In this document: positions 1 through 8,536 of the stretch, piece after piece | Position numbering within the stretch: the stretch's first letter is position 1 | How the letters are laid out: every line of letters begins with the position of its first letter | Assembly: GCA_937863205.1 (NCBI GenBank) | Contig: CALMGA010000367.1 | Location: 1 to 24,919, forward strand | Direction of reading: 5' to 3' | Length of the DNA: 24,919 nucleotides | Source: an uncultured Beijerinckiaceae bacterium | GTDB lineage: Bacteria > Pseudomonadota > Alphaproteobacteria > Rhizobiales > Beijerinckiaceae | Position numbers and translations under genes: made by a program | Notes under the pieces: model-generated | Seen by the model: the letters and a program-made list of their open reading frames with translations, nothing else | Databases searched by the model: none | Told to the model about the DNA's origin: nothing

Positions 1-2
1 CC

Positions 3-1067
3 ATCCTCGCCGTCGGCCTTACCGCATCCGCGGCAGCGGACGACCTCGCCCGCGACCTCACCGTCGAGCAGTCCACCGCCGCCGACGCCGGCATCGCGCA
101 GGCCGCCGGGCTGAAGGTGTCCGTCTCGACCGATCGCCAGGATGCCACCTACGCCCGCGGCGAGAAGATCAGGCTCTTCATCACGGCCAACGAGGACGCC
201 TACGTCACCGTGCTCAACATCGGGCCGGCGGGGCAGGTCACCCAGCTCTTCCCCAACGCCTTCCAGCCGGACGCCCGCGTCGCCGCCGGCCGGCCCGTGG
301 AGGTCGCGGGCGGCACGACGAAGGCCAACATCATGGTCTCGGGCCCCGTCGGCCGCGAGCTGATGAAGGTGATCGCCTCCAACAAGCCCCTCACCGTCAT
401 CGCCGACGGCCAGTTGCACGGCCAGGGCGCCTTCCGCGAGCTGCAGGGCGGCGTGCCGACCCTCGTTCGCAACCTGGAGGTGGCGGCGAGCGACACGAGC
501 GCCAAGGGCCGCAAGCTCGTCACCACCAACGTCGTCCTGCGCACGGTCGAGTCCCGTGCCGGCAACGACACTCCGACGGTGGTCATCGTGCCGACCGCGG
601 TGCCCGGCACGTCCGCCGCACCGGGCCTCGCGGTCGGCCAGGGCTTTCCCCTGCTCGCCGCGGTCGACAAGCAGAGCTACAGGATCGGCGAGACGGTGAC
701 CCTCGCCGTGACCACCCTGCGGCCCTGCTACCTCACCGTGCTCGACATCAACGCGGCCGGTGTGGCGCGCCAGCTCTTCCCCAACAGGCTGATGCCCGCC
801 AACGCGCTCGCCGCCGACCAGACCGTGCTGATCTCGGGTGGCCACGCGCCGGTCGCCCTCAAGCTCGACGGCCCCGGGGGAACCGAGCAGATCGTCTCGA
901 TCTGCACCGCCGATCCCGCGCCGCTTTTCGCGCCGCAGCCCGACGACACGGCGACCTTCCCGCTCGCCAGCGACCGCGCCGCGGTCGACAGGACGCTGAC
1001 TGTCACGGCGGCGCAGGGCAAGCCCGCCGCCGGCACCTCAACGATCTCGTTCACCGTGCAGCCGTAG
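3..1067 (+). CDS. Exported protein with two DUF4384 domains (5' end outside the window)
   Basis: The reading frame is open from the window edge, and its first residues (ILAVGLTASAAADDLA) look like the end of a Sec signal peptide, so the true start lies upstream. A GTG at 117 is in frame but would remove the signal and is unlikely to be the start. Two DUF4384-type beta-sandwich modules are visible, at about nt 110-400 and nt 640-930. Each has a 'G-E-x-hydrophobic' strand, a 'Y-x-T-V-L' strand and a QLFPN motif (VTQLFPN, ARQLFPN). DUF4384 commonly accompanies bacterial caspase-like proteases and serine/threonine kinases, and its function is unknown. The same module recurs at the C-termini of the caspases at 6935 and 8512. 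The stop lies 23 nt before the serpin gene, so the two are probably co-transcribed. I infer a periplasmic accessory or sensor role. Confidence 0.8.
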   Translation: MLAVGLTASAAADDLARDLTVEQSTAADAGIAQAAGLKVSVSTDRQDATYARGEKIRLFITANEDAYVTVLNIGPAGQVTQLFPNAFQPDARVAAGRPVEVAGGTTKANIMVSGPVGRELMKVIASNKPLTVIADGQLHGQGAFRELQGGVPTLVRNLEVAASDTSAKGRKLVTTNVVLRTVESRAGNDTPTVVIVPTAVPGTSAAPGLAVGQGFPLLAAVDKQSYRIGETVTLAVTTLRPCYLTVLDINAAGVARQLFPNRLMPANALAADQTVLISGGHAPVALKLDGPGGTEQIVSICTADPAPLFAPQPDDTATFPLASDRAAVDRTLTVTAAQGKPAAGTSTISFTVQP

Positions 1068-1090
1068 GCCCCCGAGCCGAGGAGCCCGTC

Positions 1091-2650
1091 ATGACCGCTT
1101 TGCGATCCGGCCGGCGCGCGACGAGCGCCGCCTCCCTGCGGCGAGGGGGGGCACCCGGCCCCCTGCGCTTACGGCCGGCCTGCCACCTGGGTGCCGCGCT
1201 GCTTCTCGCAGCCGCGATCCCGGAGGACCGCGCCATCGCGGCGATGAGCGTGGAGAAGGCCCCGTCCCAGACCTGCGCCCCGGCCATCGGCCCGGCCCAG
1301 GCCCGCCTCGCCGCCGCGCTCATCGGCAGGCTCGCCAAGTCCGGCAGGCCGGACAACATCGTCGTCTCCCCCGCGAGCCTCGCCGGCGCCTTCGGCACCC
1401 TTTCGCTCGGCGCCGACGCGGCGATGGAGAAGGCGATGGCCTCGTCGCTCGGCTTCGCGCCCGACGCGGTCTGCACGCCCCGCGCCCTGTTCGAGGCGCT
1501 CGACAAGTCGGTGGACGATCTCGCCAAGGGCGCGGCCGACAGCGTGCGGGCGGCCGACCGCCTCATCCTCGATCCCGCGACCAAACCCTACCCGCTGCTG
1601 CTGTCGACGCTGGCCGACCATGGCCGCCAGATCGTCGTCGACGACCTTGCCCGGCCCGATGGCGTCGCCCGCGCCAACGACTGGGTCAGGGAGAAGACCC
1701 GGGGCCTCATCCCGACGATCCTCAACGGCCCGCTGGAACGGCCGGCCCTGACCGTGCTCGACGCCCTGCACTTCAAGGCGAGCTGGGCGAAGCGCTTCGA
1801 CCCCGCCCTGACCAAGGCGCATCCCTTCCGCGGCGCCGACGGCCGCAGCGAGGACGTCCTGCTGATGCACCTCGGCGAGGGCAAGTACGCCATCCGCCGG
1901 AACGAGGTGTTCGTCGCTGCCGACCTGCCATTCGCCGGCGAGCGCATTTCGCTCCTGCTCGTCACCACGACGGGCAAGCCCGCGACGGCGAGCGACTTCG
2001 CCAAGGCAGCGCCCTTCCTCGATGGCACAGGCTACGCCATGCTCAGCGGCGAGGTCGCCCTGCCGCGCCTCAAGCTGTCGGCGGCCGGCAACCTGCTTCC
2101 GGCACTCCCCGAGGTCGAGAAAGCCGGCCGCGGCACCTACGCCCTCGGCGGCTTCGCCCCCGGCATCCGGCTGGGTCAGATCCTGCAGCGCGTCGAGATG
2201 AGCGCCGACGAGACCGGCGCCGAGGCCGCCGCCGCGACCGCCGTCACCACCACCCGCTCCTTCGAGGGCCAACCGATTCAGGTCGTGCTCGACAAGCCCT
2301 TCCTCTTCGCCCTGCGCGACCGCGCGACGGGGCTGGTCCTCGTCGCCGGCTACGTCGGCAAGCCCGGCGTGCCGCCGGGCTTGCCCGAGGCGGCGAAGGC
2401 GGCCGCGGGCAAACCGGACGCCGCCGCGGTCGGAGCCGGCGCATCGGATGGAGCCAAACGGCTCGACGAGAAGCCCGATGCCGGCCCTCCCGGTGCCGGC
2501 AAGGCGGATGCGGGCAAGGCCGAAAGCGACCGGCCCGCCGTCGCGGGGCCGACTGCCGGCAAAGCCGAAGCCGACTCATCGAAGGCCCCTGCCGGCCGGG
2601 GCGGTAACCTCACGACGGTCGCGCCGCATCCATCGCCCGAGGGCAAGTGA
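1091..2650 (+). CDS. Exported serpin (serine/cysteine protease inhibitor family I4) with low-complexity tail
   Basis: A 519-residue protein with most serpin landmarks. The N-terminal helix region reads NIVVSPASLAGAFGTLSLGA, followed by NDWVREKTRGLIPTIL, then LHFKASWAKRFDPALTKAHP (breach/shutter strand). The reactive-loop hinge DETGAEAAAATA starts near residue 373, and the closing motif is KPFLFALRDRATGLVLVAGY. The small-residue hinge (A379-A382) indicates an inhibitory rather than a carrier serpin. Counting from hinge Gly376 as P15 puts P1 at Ser390; the loop's only basic residue, Arg389, is at P2 and would be P1 if the loop is one residue short, as in some serpins. The N-terminus has a basic stretch and a hydrophobic core (GAALLLAAA), suggesting export. 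The last ~95 residues are Ala/Gly/Lys/Asp/Pro-rich and lie outside the fold. The start is ATG with a GAGGAG site upstream. The caspase gene begins one base after the stop. Confidence 0.92.
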   Translation: MTALRSGRRATSAASLRRGGAPGPLRLRPACHLGAALLLAAAIPEDRAIAAMSVEKAPSQTCAPAIGPAQARLAAALIGRLAKSGRPDNIVVSPASLAGAFGTLSLGADAAMEKAMASSLGFAPDAVCTPRALFEALDKSVDDLAKGAADSVRAADRLILDPATKPYPLLLSTLADHGRQIVVDDLARPDGVARANDWVREKTRGLIPTILNGPLERPALTVLDALHFKASWAKRFDPALTKAHPFRGADGRSEDVLLMHLGEGKYAIRRNEVFVAADLPFAGERISLLLVTTTGKPATASDFAKAAPFLDGTGYAMLSGEVALPRLKLSAAGNLLPALPEVEKAGRGTYALGGFAPGIRLGQILQRVEMSADETGAEAAAATAVTTTRSFEGQPIQVVLDKPFLFALRDRATGLVLVAGYVGKPGVPPGLPEAAKAAAGKPDAAAVGAGASDGAKRLDEKPDAGPPGAGKADAGKAESDRPAVAGPTAGKAEADSSKAPAGRGGNLTTVAPHPSPEGK

Positions 2651-2651
2651 A

Positions 2652-5600
2652 ATGACCGGTGCGGGTGCGCCTGGTCTCGGGTGGCAGAGGGCGGCACGCC
2701 GCGGCAAGGTCTCGCCGAGCACAGGCCGGGATCGGCGCGCCGGATGGCGAAGGATCATGCTGGCCTGCGCCGTCGGCCTGCTCGGCCTGCCTGCCGCCCA
2801 TGCCGCGCCGGACCGGCAGGTCGTGGCGGGCCTGCCGGCGGCGGAGATCACCGCCCTGCAGCAGCGCCTTGTCGATGCCGGCTGCTACGCCGGCCCGATC
2901 GACGGGCAGCCGAGCGCGGCGACGCAGGCCGCGGTGAACGTCTGCCCCGACCAGCGCCCGCAATTGCGCATCGAGACGGGGATGCACGTCGCCGCCGTCA
3001 AACGCATCAGCGTCGACCGGGATTGTCGATTGGCAGCCACCGGGTCAGAGGACAAGACGGTGCGGCTGTGGTCGCTGCCCAACGGCAGACTGCTGCGCAC
3101 TCTGCGCCCGCCTATCGGCGCCGGCAACGGCGGTAAGGTCTATGCCGTCGCGATATCACCCGACGGGCGCCTCGTTGCCGAGGGCGGCTGGGATCCCGGC
3201 GACGAGGTCAATGGCACCATAGCCGTAACGGTCTTCGACGTCGCCAACGGCGCGGTGGTGGCACGGGTCGGCGGGCTGGAGAACGTGGTCGCTTATCTCG
3301 CCTTTTCCGCCGACGGCCGCTGGCTCGCCGCAACCCTCGGCGGCACCGCCGGGCTAAGGGTGATCGATACCACAGACTGGCGGATAGCAACGGCGGACCG
3401 CTTCTACAACGATCAAAGCTACGGCGCCGTATTCGCTCCGGACGGGCGGCTCTACACTAGCTCTGATGACGGCAAGATTCGCAGCTACGGGCCGGGGCCG
3501 GCTTTCCGCAAGGAAGGCGAGGTGTCAACAGAAGGCGGCAAGAAGCCTTACGCCATTGACATCACACCCGACGGCAGCCGCCTCGCGGTGGGCTTCACCG
3601 ACAGCACTGCGGTGGACTTGTACGACGCCCCGGCGCTGACCTTCCGCGGCCATGCCGAAACCAAGGGGATCGACAACGGCGACCTCTCCAGCGTCGCCTG
3701 GCGCCGTGACGGCCGCGCCCTCGTCGCCGGTGGCACTTATGGCAAATTCGACTCTCGCGCCCTGATCTTAGACCGCAACGGCCGGCGTCGTGGTAGGCCT
3801 ATACTGGTCGCCTTTAAGCCGATCTTCGACCTTAAGTCCTGCGGCGACGGCGTTGCAGTGGCGGCGGCCGACCCTGCCTTCGGCCTTATGGCGCTCGATG
3901 GAGACAAGACGCTGTGGATAACCGGTGTCGCCGCGGACATGCACGGCAAGCTCGGCGCTGCCTTCACCCTCTCCGCCGACGCCCGTCGCCTTCGCTTCGG
4001 CCTCACTGGAAGCATCACGCGCCCGGTGCTGTTCGACCTCGCCGCGGCGACGCTGATCGAAAGCCGCGATGACCCAGCCGGGCTGGCTGCGGCGCGGACC
4101 GACGGCCTGCCGGTCAGTAACTGGAAAGGCACCGACAAGCCGCTGATCGGCGGGCGCCCGATCGCACTCGATCCCCATGATTGGTCCGAAGCGCTCGCCG
4201 TGCGCCCCGGCGGCGACGGCTTCATGCTCGGGAGCGATTTCAAGTTGCGCGCCTTCGACGCCAATGGCCAGGAAAGGTGGCAGCGGACAGTGCCCGGCGC
4301 CGCCTGGGGCGTCAACCTCTCCGCCGACGGCCGCATCGTGGTCGCCGCCTACGGCGACGGCACCGTGCGCTGGCACCGTTGGTCTGACGGGCAGGAGCTG
4401 CTGGCAATGTTCGTCAATGAGGAAAATCAAGCCTGGGTCGCCTGGACTCCGTCCGGCTATTACATGGCTTCGCCTGGCGGCGAGGACATGATCGGCTGGC
4501 ACGTCAACCGGGGCTGGGCGCAGGCCGCCGACTTCTTTCCCGCCTCGCGACTCCGCGACAACTACGCCCGGTCCGACGTCGTACGCCTCGTGCTGGCGAC
4601 GCTCGACGAGGCCAAGGCGCTTGAGGAGGCCAACGCCGCCGCGCACCGACGCACCGAGGATGCCGGGCTGATCCAGCGCCTTCCGCCGGTGGTCACCATC
4701 CTCGGCCCCGCCGACGGCGCCACCGTCGCCCCCGGCCCGGTCGAGATCCGCTACGGCATCCGCCTCCCTTCCGGCGGCACGGTCGACCGCGTCGAGGTCC
4801 TCGTCGACGGCGCCCGCATTGAGGCCGGCGGGAGCGGTGTCCGCGGCCTCGGGCGCGTCGATGTGGCCGGCGGCGAGGCGACGATGGCCGTGCCGATGCC
4901 GGACCACGACGCGCAGGTCAGCCTCGTCGCCTACCAGGGCGGCCGAGCCAGCGATGCCGTGCGCGTCCTTCTCAAGGCCAAGCCCGCGCCCACGCCTGCG
5001 CCCATGGCCGACGTGCTGAAGCCGACGCTCTACGCCCTGCTGGTCGGCGTCACGCACTACGCCGACCATGCCTACGACCTCGGCTACGCCGCCGCCGATG
5101 CCACCGCCTTCGCGGAGACGCTGCGGGCGCAGAAGGGGCGGCTCTACCGAGACGTCGAGGTCAAGGTGCTAACCGACGGCGATGCCACGGCGGCGGCGAT
5201 GAAGGAGGGGCTATACTGGCTCAAGGAGCGGATGACGAGCCGCGACCTCGCAGTGGTATTCGCCGCCGGCCACGGCGTCACGGATGCCAAGAACCGCTTC
5301 TGGTTCCTGACGGCGGATGCCAACCCGAAGCGGCTGCTGACCACGGCGGTGTCGCGCGACGACATCGCCGACGTGCTCTATGACCTGCCGGGCAAGAAAC
5401 TGCTGTTCCTCGACGCCTGCCACGCCGGGGCCGCGCTGGGCGAGGCGACGCGCGGGCTTGCTCCCGACATCGGCTTGGCGGTGCAGGACTTCGCCCAGGC
5501 CGAGGGCGGGGTGGTGGCCTATGCCGCCGCGACGGGTCGGGAGTTCTCCATCGAGCGCGGCGAGTGGGGCCACGGCGCCTTTTCGCAGGCGCTGATCGAG

Positions 5601-5768
5601 GGCATCGGGCAGGGCAAGGCCGACCTGCTCGGCAAAGGCCTCATCACCACGGCGACGCTCGACGCCTTCCTGACCGATCGCGTCAAGCAGCTCACCGACG
5701 GGCAGCAGCATCCCGTGATGACGCGGCCGAAGACGGTGCCGGACTTTCCGCTGGCTGCGGTGCGGTAG
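2652..5768 (+). CDS. Large exported caspase-like protease: PG-binding-like, beta-propeller, Ig-like, C14 caspase
   Basis: 1038 residues from ATG 2652, which nearly abuts the serpin stop. ATG 2757, with AAGGA just upstream, gives a more normal signal peptide (MLACAVGLLGLPAAHAA) and matches the paralogue at 9987, so it may be the real start. Domains numbered from 2652: a peptidoglycan-binding-like helix repeat at about 62-100 (ITALQQRLVDAGCYAGPIDG); WD40-type propeller strands at about 105-600 (DKTVRLWSLPNGRLLRTL); a Trp/Tyr-rich block (AWVAWTPSGYYMASPGGEDM); an Ig-like strand region at about 678-725; and the p20 caspase domain from about 790. The catalytic dyad is intact: His874 in FAAGHGV and Cys923 in FLDACHAG. 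The family is the C14 caspase/metacaspase clan, cysteine proteases whose metacaspase members cleave after Arg or Lys. I infer a periplasmic, possibly wall-tethered, protease that senses a partner through the propeller. Confidence 0.9.
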   Translation: MTGAGAPGLGWQRAARRGKVSPSTGRDRRAGWRRIMLACAVGLLGLPAAHAAPDRQVVAGLPAAEITALQQRLVDAGCYAGPIDGQPSAATQAAVNVCPDQRPQLRIETGMHVAAVKRISVDRDCRLAATGSEDKTVRLWSLPNGRLLRTLRPPIGAGNGGKVYAVAISPDGRLVAEGGWDPGDEVNGTIAVTVFDVANGAVVARVGGLENVVAYLAFSADGRWLAATLGGTAGLRVIDTTDWRIATADRFYNDQSYGAVFAPDGRLYTSSDDGKIRSYGPGPAFRKEGEVSTEGGKKPYAIDITPDGSRLAVGFTDSTAVDLYDAPALTFRGHAETKGIDNGDLSSVAWRRDGRALVAGGTYGKFDSRALILDRNGRRRGRPILVAFKPIFDLKSCGDGVAVAAADPAFGLMALDGDKTLWITGVAADMHGKLGAAFTLSADARRLRFGLTGSITRPVLFDLAAATLIESRDDPAGLAAARTDGLPVSNWKGTDKPLIGGRPIALDPHDWSEALAVRPGGDGFMLGSDFKLRAFDANGQERWQRTVPGAAWGVNLSADGRIVVAAYGDGTVRWHRWSDGQELLAMFVNEENQAWVAWTPSGYYMASPGGEDMIGWHVNRGWAQAADFFPASRLRDNYARSDVVRLVLATLDEAKALEEANAAAHRRTEDAGLIQRLPPVVTILGPADGATVAPGPVEIRYGIRLPSGGTVDRVEVLVDGARIEAGGSGVRGLGRVDVAGGEATMAVPMPDHDAQVSLVAYQGGRASDAVRVLLKAKPAPTPAPMADVLKPTLYALLVGVTHYADHAYDLGYAAADATAFAETLRAQKGRLYRDVEVKVLTDGDATAAAMKEGLYWLKERMTSRDLAVVFAAGHGVTDAKNRFWFLTADANPKRLLTTAVSRDDIADVLYDLPGKKLLFLDACHAGAALGEATRGLAPDIGLAVQDFAQAEGGVVAYAAATGREFSIERGEWGHGAFSQALIEGIGQGKADLLGKGLITTATLDAFLTDRVKQLTDGQQHPVMTRPKTVPDFPLAAVR
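4430..4545 (+). repeat. Conserved paralogous block, copy 1
   Basis: It encodes the block AWVAWTPSGYYMASPGGEDM just after the propeller of the first large caspase. The same peptide, in very similar DNA, is found at 11590-11705. Confidence 0.7.
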
Positions 5769-5987
5769 CGGGGCCGTGACGCTCGCGCAGTGCCAATCTG
5801 CCCGGCAATCGGATGGGACCACCTTCCGCCTGCCTGGGCGCCCCGCCTACGATGCATCGCAGGCCCCGCCGTTCATCGTCGGTTGCGCTGTCTAGCGGCT
5901 GGCCACGATCGAGCCGTCGACAGGACCGGCGACGGTCAAGACCCGTCTTTGTCTACTTGGTTTGCCTGCCTGCCCAACGAGGAATGG
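5769..5987. other. 219-nt non-coding gap between caspase and OmpA-like gene
   Basis: This is the largest gap inside the cluster, so it may separate two transcription units. The downstream frame stays open back to 5790, but that extension has no protein-like features and would bury the signal peptide. I see no convincing -35/-10 pair and no hairpin followed by a T-tract. Confidence 0.5.
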
Positions 5988-6938
5988 ATGACGGAGTCGA
6001 GACCGGTGCGACGCAAGTTTCTTTTCTGTTTCACATCGTTGCTTCTCGCTTCGATGCATTCCCCGGCCGCCTGGGCCGCCGCGACCTGCCAAGCCGAGGA
6101 CGTGGCCGCAGCCGCGCGCGCCGGCGACAACGTCGCACTCACTCGTCTCTACAAGGCAAGGGGTTGCGAGGGCGACAAGTCCTTCTGCACCAGCCGCCTG
6201 CTCGGTGTGGGCTTCCTCGCGGAGAGCGACCGGCTGAAGGCTGGCGGCCGGTCCGACGAAGCGAGCCGCGTCTTTGCGCAGGCGGAGTCGTACAGGAACG
6301 TATGGCAAATTACGGTCCGCCTGGGCGACCTGGCTTTCTCCCGCGCAACCGGCGGCGACCGCAACGCCTACGCCGAGGCTGCGGCCGACTACGAGGAGGC
6401 GATCAACGACATCGCCGACAAGCTGGACTGCCGCTCCTTTGGAGAAGCGGAGCCGCCGTCCGTCGAAACCATCGCCTCGATCCACAAGCGGATGACGGAG
6501 GCCAAGCTCCTCGCACCGACCTTCGTCATTGCATCGACGCGGGACGGGGAATGCGGTGGCGTGTTCCTGCCCAGTGTCCGCGAGTTCAAGCCGAAGGCCA
6601 CGCAGCTGCCGATCGAGTTCGAGACCGACTCGACGACCCTGACCGCGAAAGGCGAGAAGGCGGCCGAGGGGCTGACGCAATGCGTGACCAAGATGAAGAG
6701 CATCTCGCTGTCGGGCCATGCCGACGCCCATGGGTCGGATGGCTACAACATGGCCCTCTCGGCCAGGCGGCTGGAGGCGATCAAGGCCCGCCTTGTGCAG
6801 AGCGGCTACGACGGCGGGATCATCCTTGAGCCCAAGGGCAAGCGCGAGCCCTTCGCCGTCGACGATCCCGGCAGTTACAGCAGCGACCAGATCGACCAGA
6901 TGAACCGGCGGGTCGAGCTGCGGGGGGTCAAGCGGTGA
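5988..6938 (+). CDS. Exported OmpA-family peptidoglycan-binding protein with helical N-terminal region
   Basis: A 316-residue protein. ATG 5988 was chosen over upstream ATG 5790 because it follows a GAGGA ribosome site and begins a clean signal peptide (RRKFLFCFTSLLLASMHSPA, then AWA). Residues about 30-150 are helical and TPR/Sel1-like, with a Cys pair (GCEGDKSFC). Residues about 205-316 form an OmpA C-terminal domain: LPIEFETDSTTLTAKG, then GHADAHGSDGYNMALSARRL with the Asp and Arg that grip diaminopimelate in known OmpA domains, ending NRRVELRG. The family binds peptidoglycan non-covalently in the periplasm. The stop overlaps the GTG of the next caspase gene (GTGA), implying translational coupling. 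Its place in the cluster suggests that it anchors or positions the caspases at the wall; that is inference. Confidence 0.9.
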   Translation: MTESRPVRRKFLFCFTSLLLASMHSPAAWAAATCQAEDVAAAARAGDNVALTRLYKARGCEGDKSFCTSRLLGVGFLAESDRLKAGGRSDEASRVFAQAESYRNVWQITVRLGDLAFSRATGGDRNAYAEAAADYEEAINDIADKLDCRSFGEAEPPSVETIASIHKRMTEAKLLAPTFVIASTRDGECGGVFLPSVREFKPKATQLPIEFETDSTTLTAKGEKAAEGLTQCVTKMKSISLSGHADAHGSDGYNMALSARRLEAIKARLVQSGYDGGIILEPKGKREPFAVDDPGSYSSDQIDQMNRRVELRGVKR

Positions 6939-8536
6939 CCGCCCTCCGCCTGCGAGTCTGGGGCTGCCTCCTCGCCGTCGGCCTTTGCGCCCCCATCCCC
7001 GCGCGGGCGGCCATCCACGCGATCGTCTATGGGTTCAACGACTATTCCTTTATCAAACGGCCCTTGACCGGAGCCGTCAACGACGCCGAGGACGTTACCG
7101 AAGCTCTCAGGAAGCGCGGCATCGCCGACGTGGTGAAGCGGACGGAGGCCGCGACCCGTCGCGCGGACTTCATGGCGGACTGGAACGCCATGCTCGGGCG
7201 GGCGCGCAAGGGCGACCTGCTCATCTTCGCCTTCGCCGGGCACGGCATACGGCTGATCGACGGCGACGCGAAGCGGCGCATCCGCTACGGCGACGACAAG
7301 GGCTTCCTGCTCCCTCAGTACGACGACCTTCCCCACCCCGGCGAGCCTCTCAAGCGATCGGAGGAACTGCTCAGGGACGAGGACCTCTACGACCTTTTCA
7401 AGAAGACGGCGGAGGGAAAGGGCGTGCGCATCCTGTTCATCGCCGACGCCTGCCATGCCGGCACAGGGATGAGGGAGCCCTCGCCGACGCCGCTTCGCTT
7501 CTACCAGCCGCCTTCGACGGCCACCCGGCCCTCGCCGTCGCGGGAAGCGGCCACGCCGCGCCCACCGATCGCCGGGGTGGTGGCCATCGGCGCCCAGACT
7601 CCCGACAAGACCGTCGCCGAGGTCAAGATCGACGACCGGCCGCGCGGCGCCCTGTCCTACGCTTTCGCGCAGGCGATCAGCGGGACGGACGCCGATCCCG
7701 AGCGGCGGGGCGTCCTCACGCCCGACGATCTCTTCACCTACGTCCGCGACGTCGTCCGCCAGCGTTCCGACCATAAGCAGGAACCCGTGCTCTTTGCGCG
7801 GGAGGAGGATACATCCACGCCTCTGTTCGGCGAGGGCAAGGCCGCCGGACCAGCCCTGCCGCCTCTGCCGGGCCTACCCGAGGTGGCCGTCTACGCCGGC
7901 GGCGCGTCAGTCGCCGGGGTCGCCACCGCGGACGACAGCGCCGGGGCGGACCTGATTTACGATCCGCAACACCGGCGGGTCAGCGACCTTGCCGGCGATA
8001 CGCTGGTCGACGGCGTCAACGCCGCGCACCTTGCTGGCGCGGTGGCTGCCCGGCGCCTGCTCCTGTTCCTGCGCCGCGCCGGCGAGATTCGCGGGCCGCT
8101 GACAGTCTCCATGCGACAGAGGGGAACACCGAGGGGATCGATCGACAACGGCTTCCAGACGCCCGGCACGCAGCTGCAGTTCGAGTCTGCGGACAGCCCG
8201 CTCCCCTTCGTCACGGTCTTCGACCTCAACTCCGACGGCACGGTGCAATTTCTGGCGCCGCGCAACGGCGACACGCCGAAGATGGCTGCCAACCAGACCT
8301 TCGAGGTCAAGCCGCCCTTCGGCGCCGACTTCGTCGTCTTCGTCCGCAGCAAGGAGCCGCTGGTCGAGCTCGACGCCTTCTTCGCCAAGCGCGGGGACAC
8401 GGCGCCGGCCGCGGGGCTGTTCGACGTGCTGTCACGCGACCTGCGGGCCAACGACGTCCGCATCGGCATCCAGGGCCTCTTCACCTGCGAACGCCTGACC
8501 GGAGACCGGCAATGCGCCACGCCGTCCGCGCCCTGA
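6935..8536 (+). CDS. Exported caspase-like protease with C-terminal DUF4384
   Basis: 533 residues from a GTG start overlapping the OmpA-like stop by 4 nt, with a G-rich site at 6922-6927. The signal peptide is VWGCLLAVGLCAPIPARA. The caspase domain follows directly (AIHAIVYGFNDY), with catalytic His103 in FAFAGHGI and Cys173 in FIADACHAGTG. A Pro/Ser/Thr-rich stretch just after the Cys (about residues 180-210) may be an exposed processing loop, since caspase-fold zymogens are often cut there. A DUF4384-like module covers about 420-500 (FVTVFDLNSDGTVQFLAPRN). This caspase-DUF4384 layout is shared with the next gene, which begins inside the 3' end of this one, so the two are translationally linked. 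Substrate and activator are unknown. Confidence 0.88.
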   Translation: MTALRLRVWGCLLAVGLCAPIPARAAIHAIVYGFNDYSFIKRPLTGAVNDAEDVTEALRKRGIADVVKRTEAATRRADFMADWNAMLGRARKGDLLIFAFAGHGIRLIDGDAKRRIRYGDDKGFLLPQYDDLPHPGEPLKRSEELLRDEDLYDLFKKTAEGKGVRILFIADACHAGTGMREPSPTPLRFYQPPSTATRPSPSREAATPRPPIAGVVAIGAQTPDKTVAEVKIDDRPRGALSYAFAQAISGTDADPERRGVLTPDDLFTYVRDVVRQRSDHKQEPVLFAREEDTSTPLFGEGKAAGPALPPLPGLPEVAVYAGGASVAGVATADDSAGADLIYDPQHRRVSDLAGDTLVDGVNAAHLAGAVAARRLLLFLRRAGEIRGPLTVSMRQRGTPRGSIDNGFQTPGTQLQFESADSPLPFVTVFDLNSDGTVQFLAPRNGDTPKMAANQTFEVKPPFGADFVVFVRSKEPLVELDAFFAKRGDTAPAAGLFDVLSRDLRANDVRIGIQGLFTCERLTGDRQCATPSAP

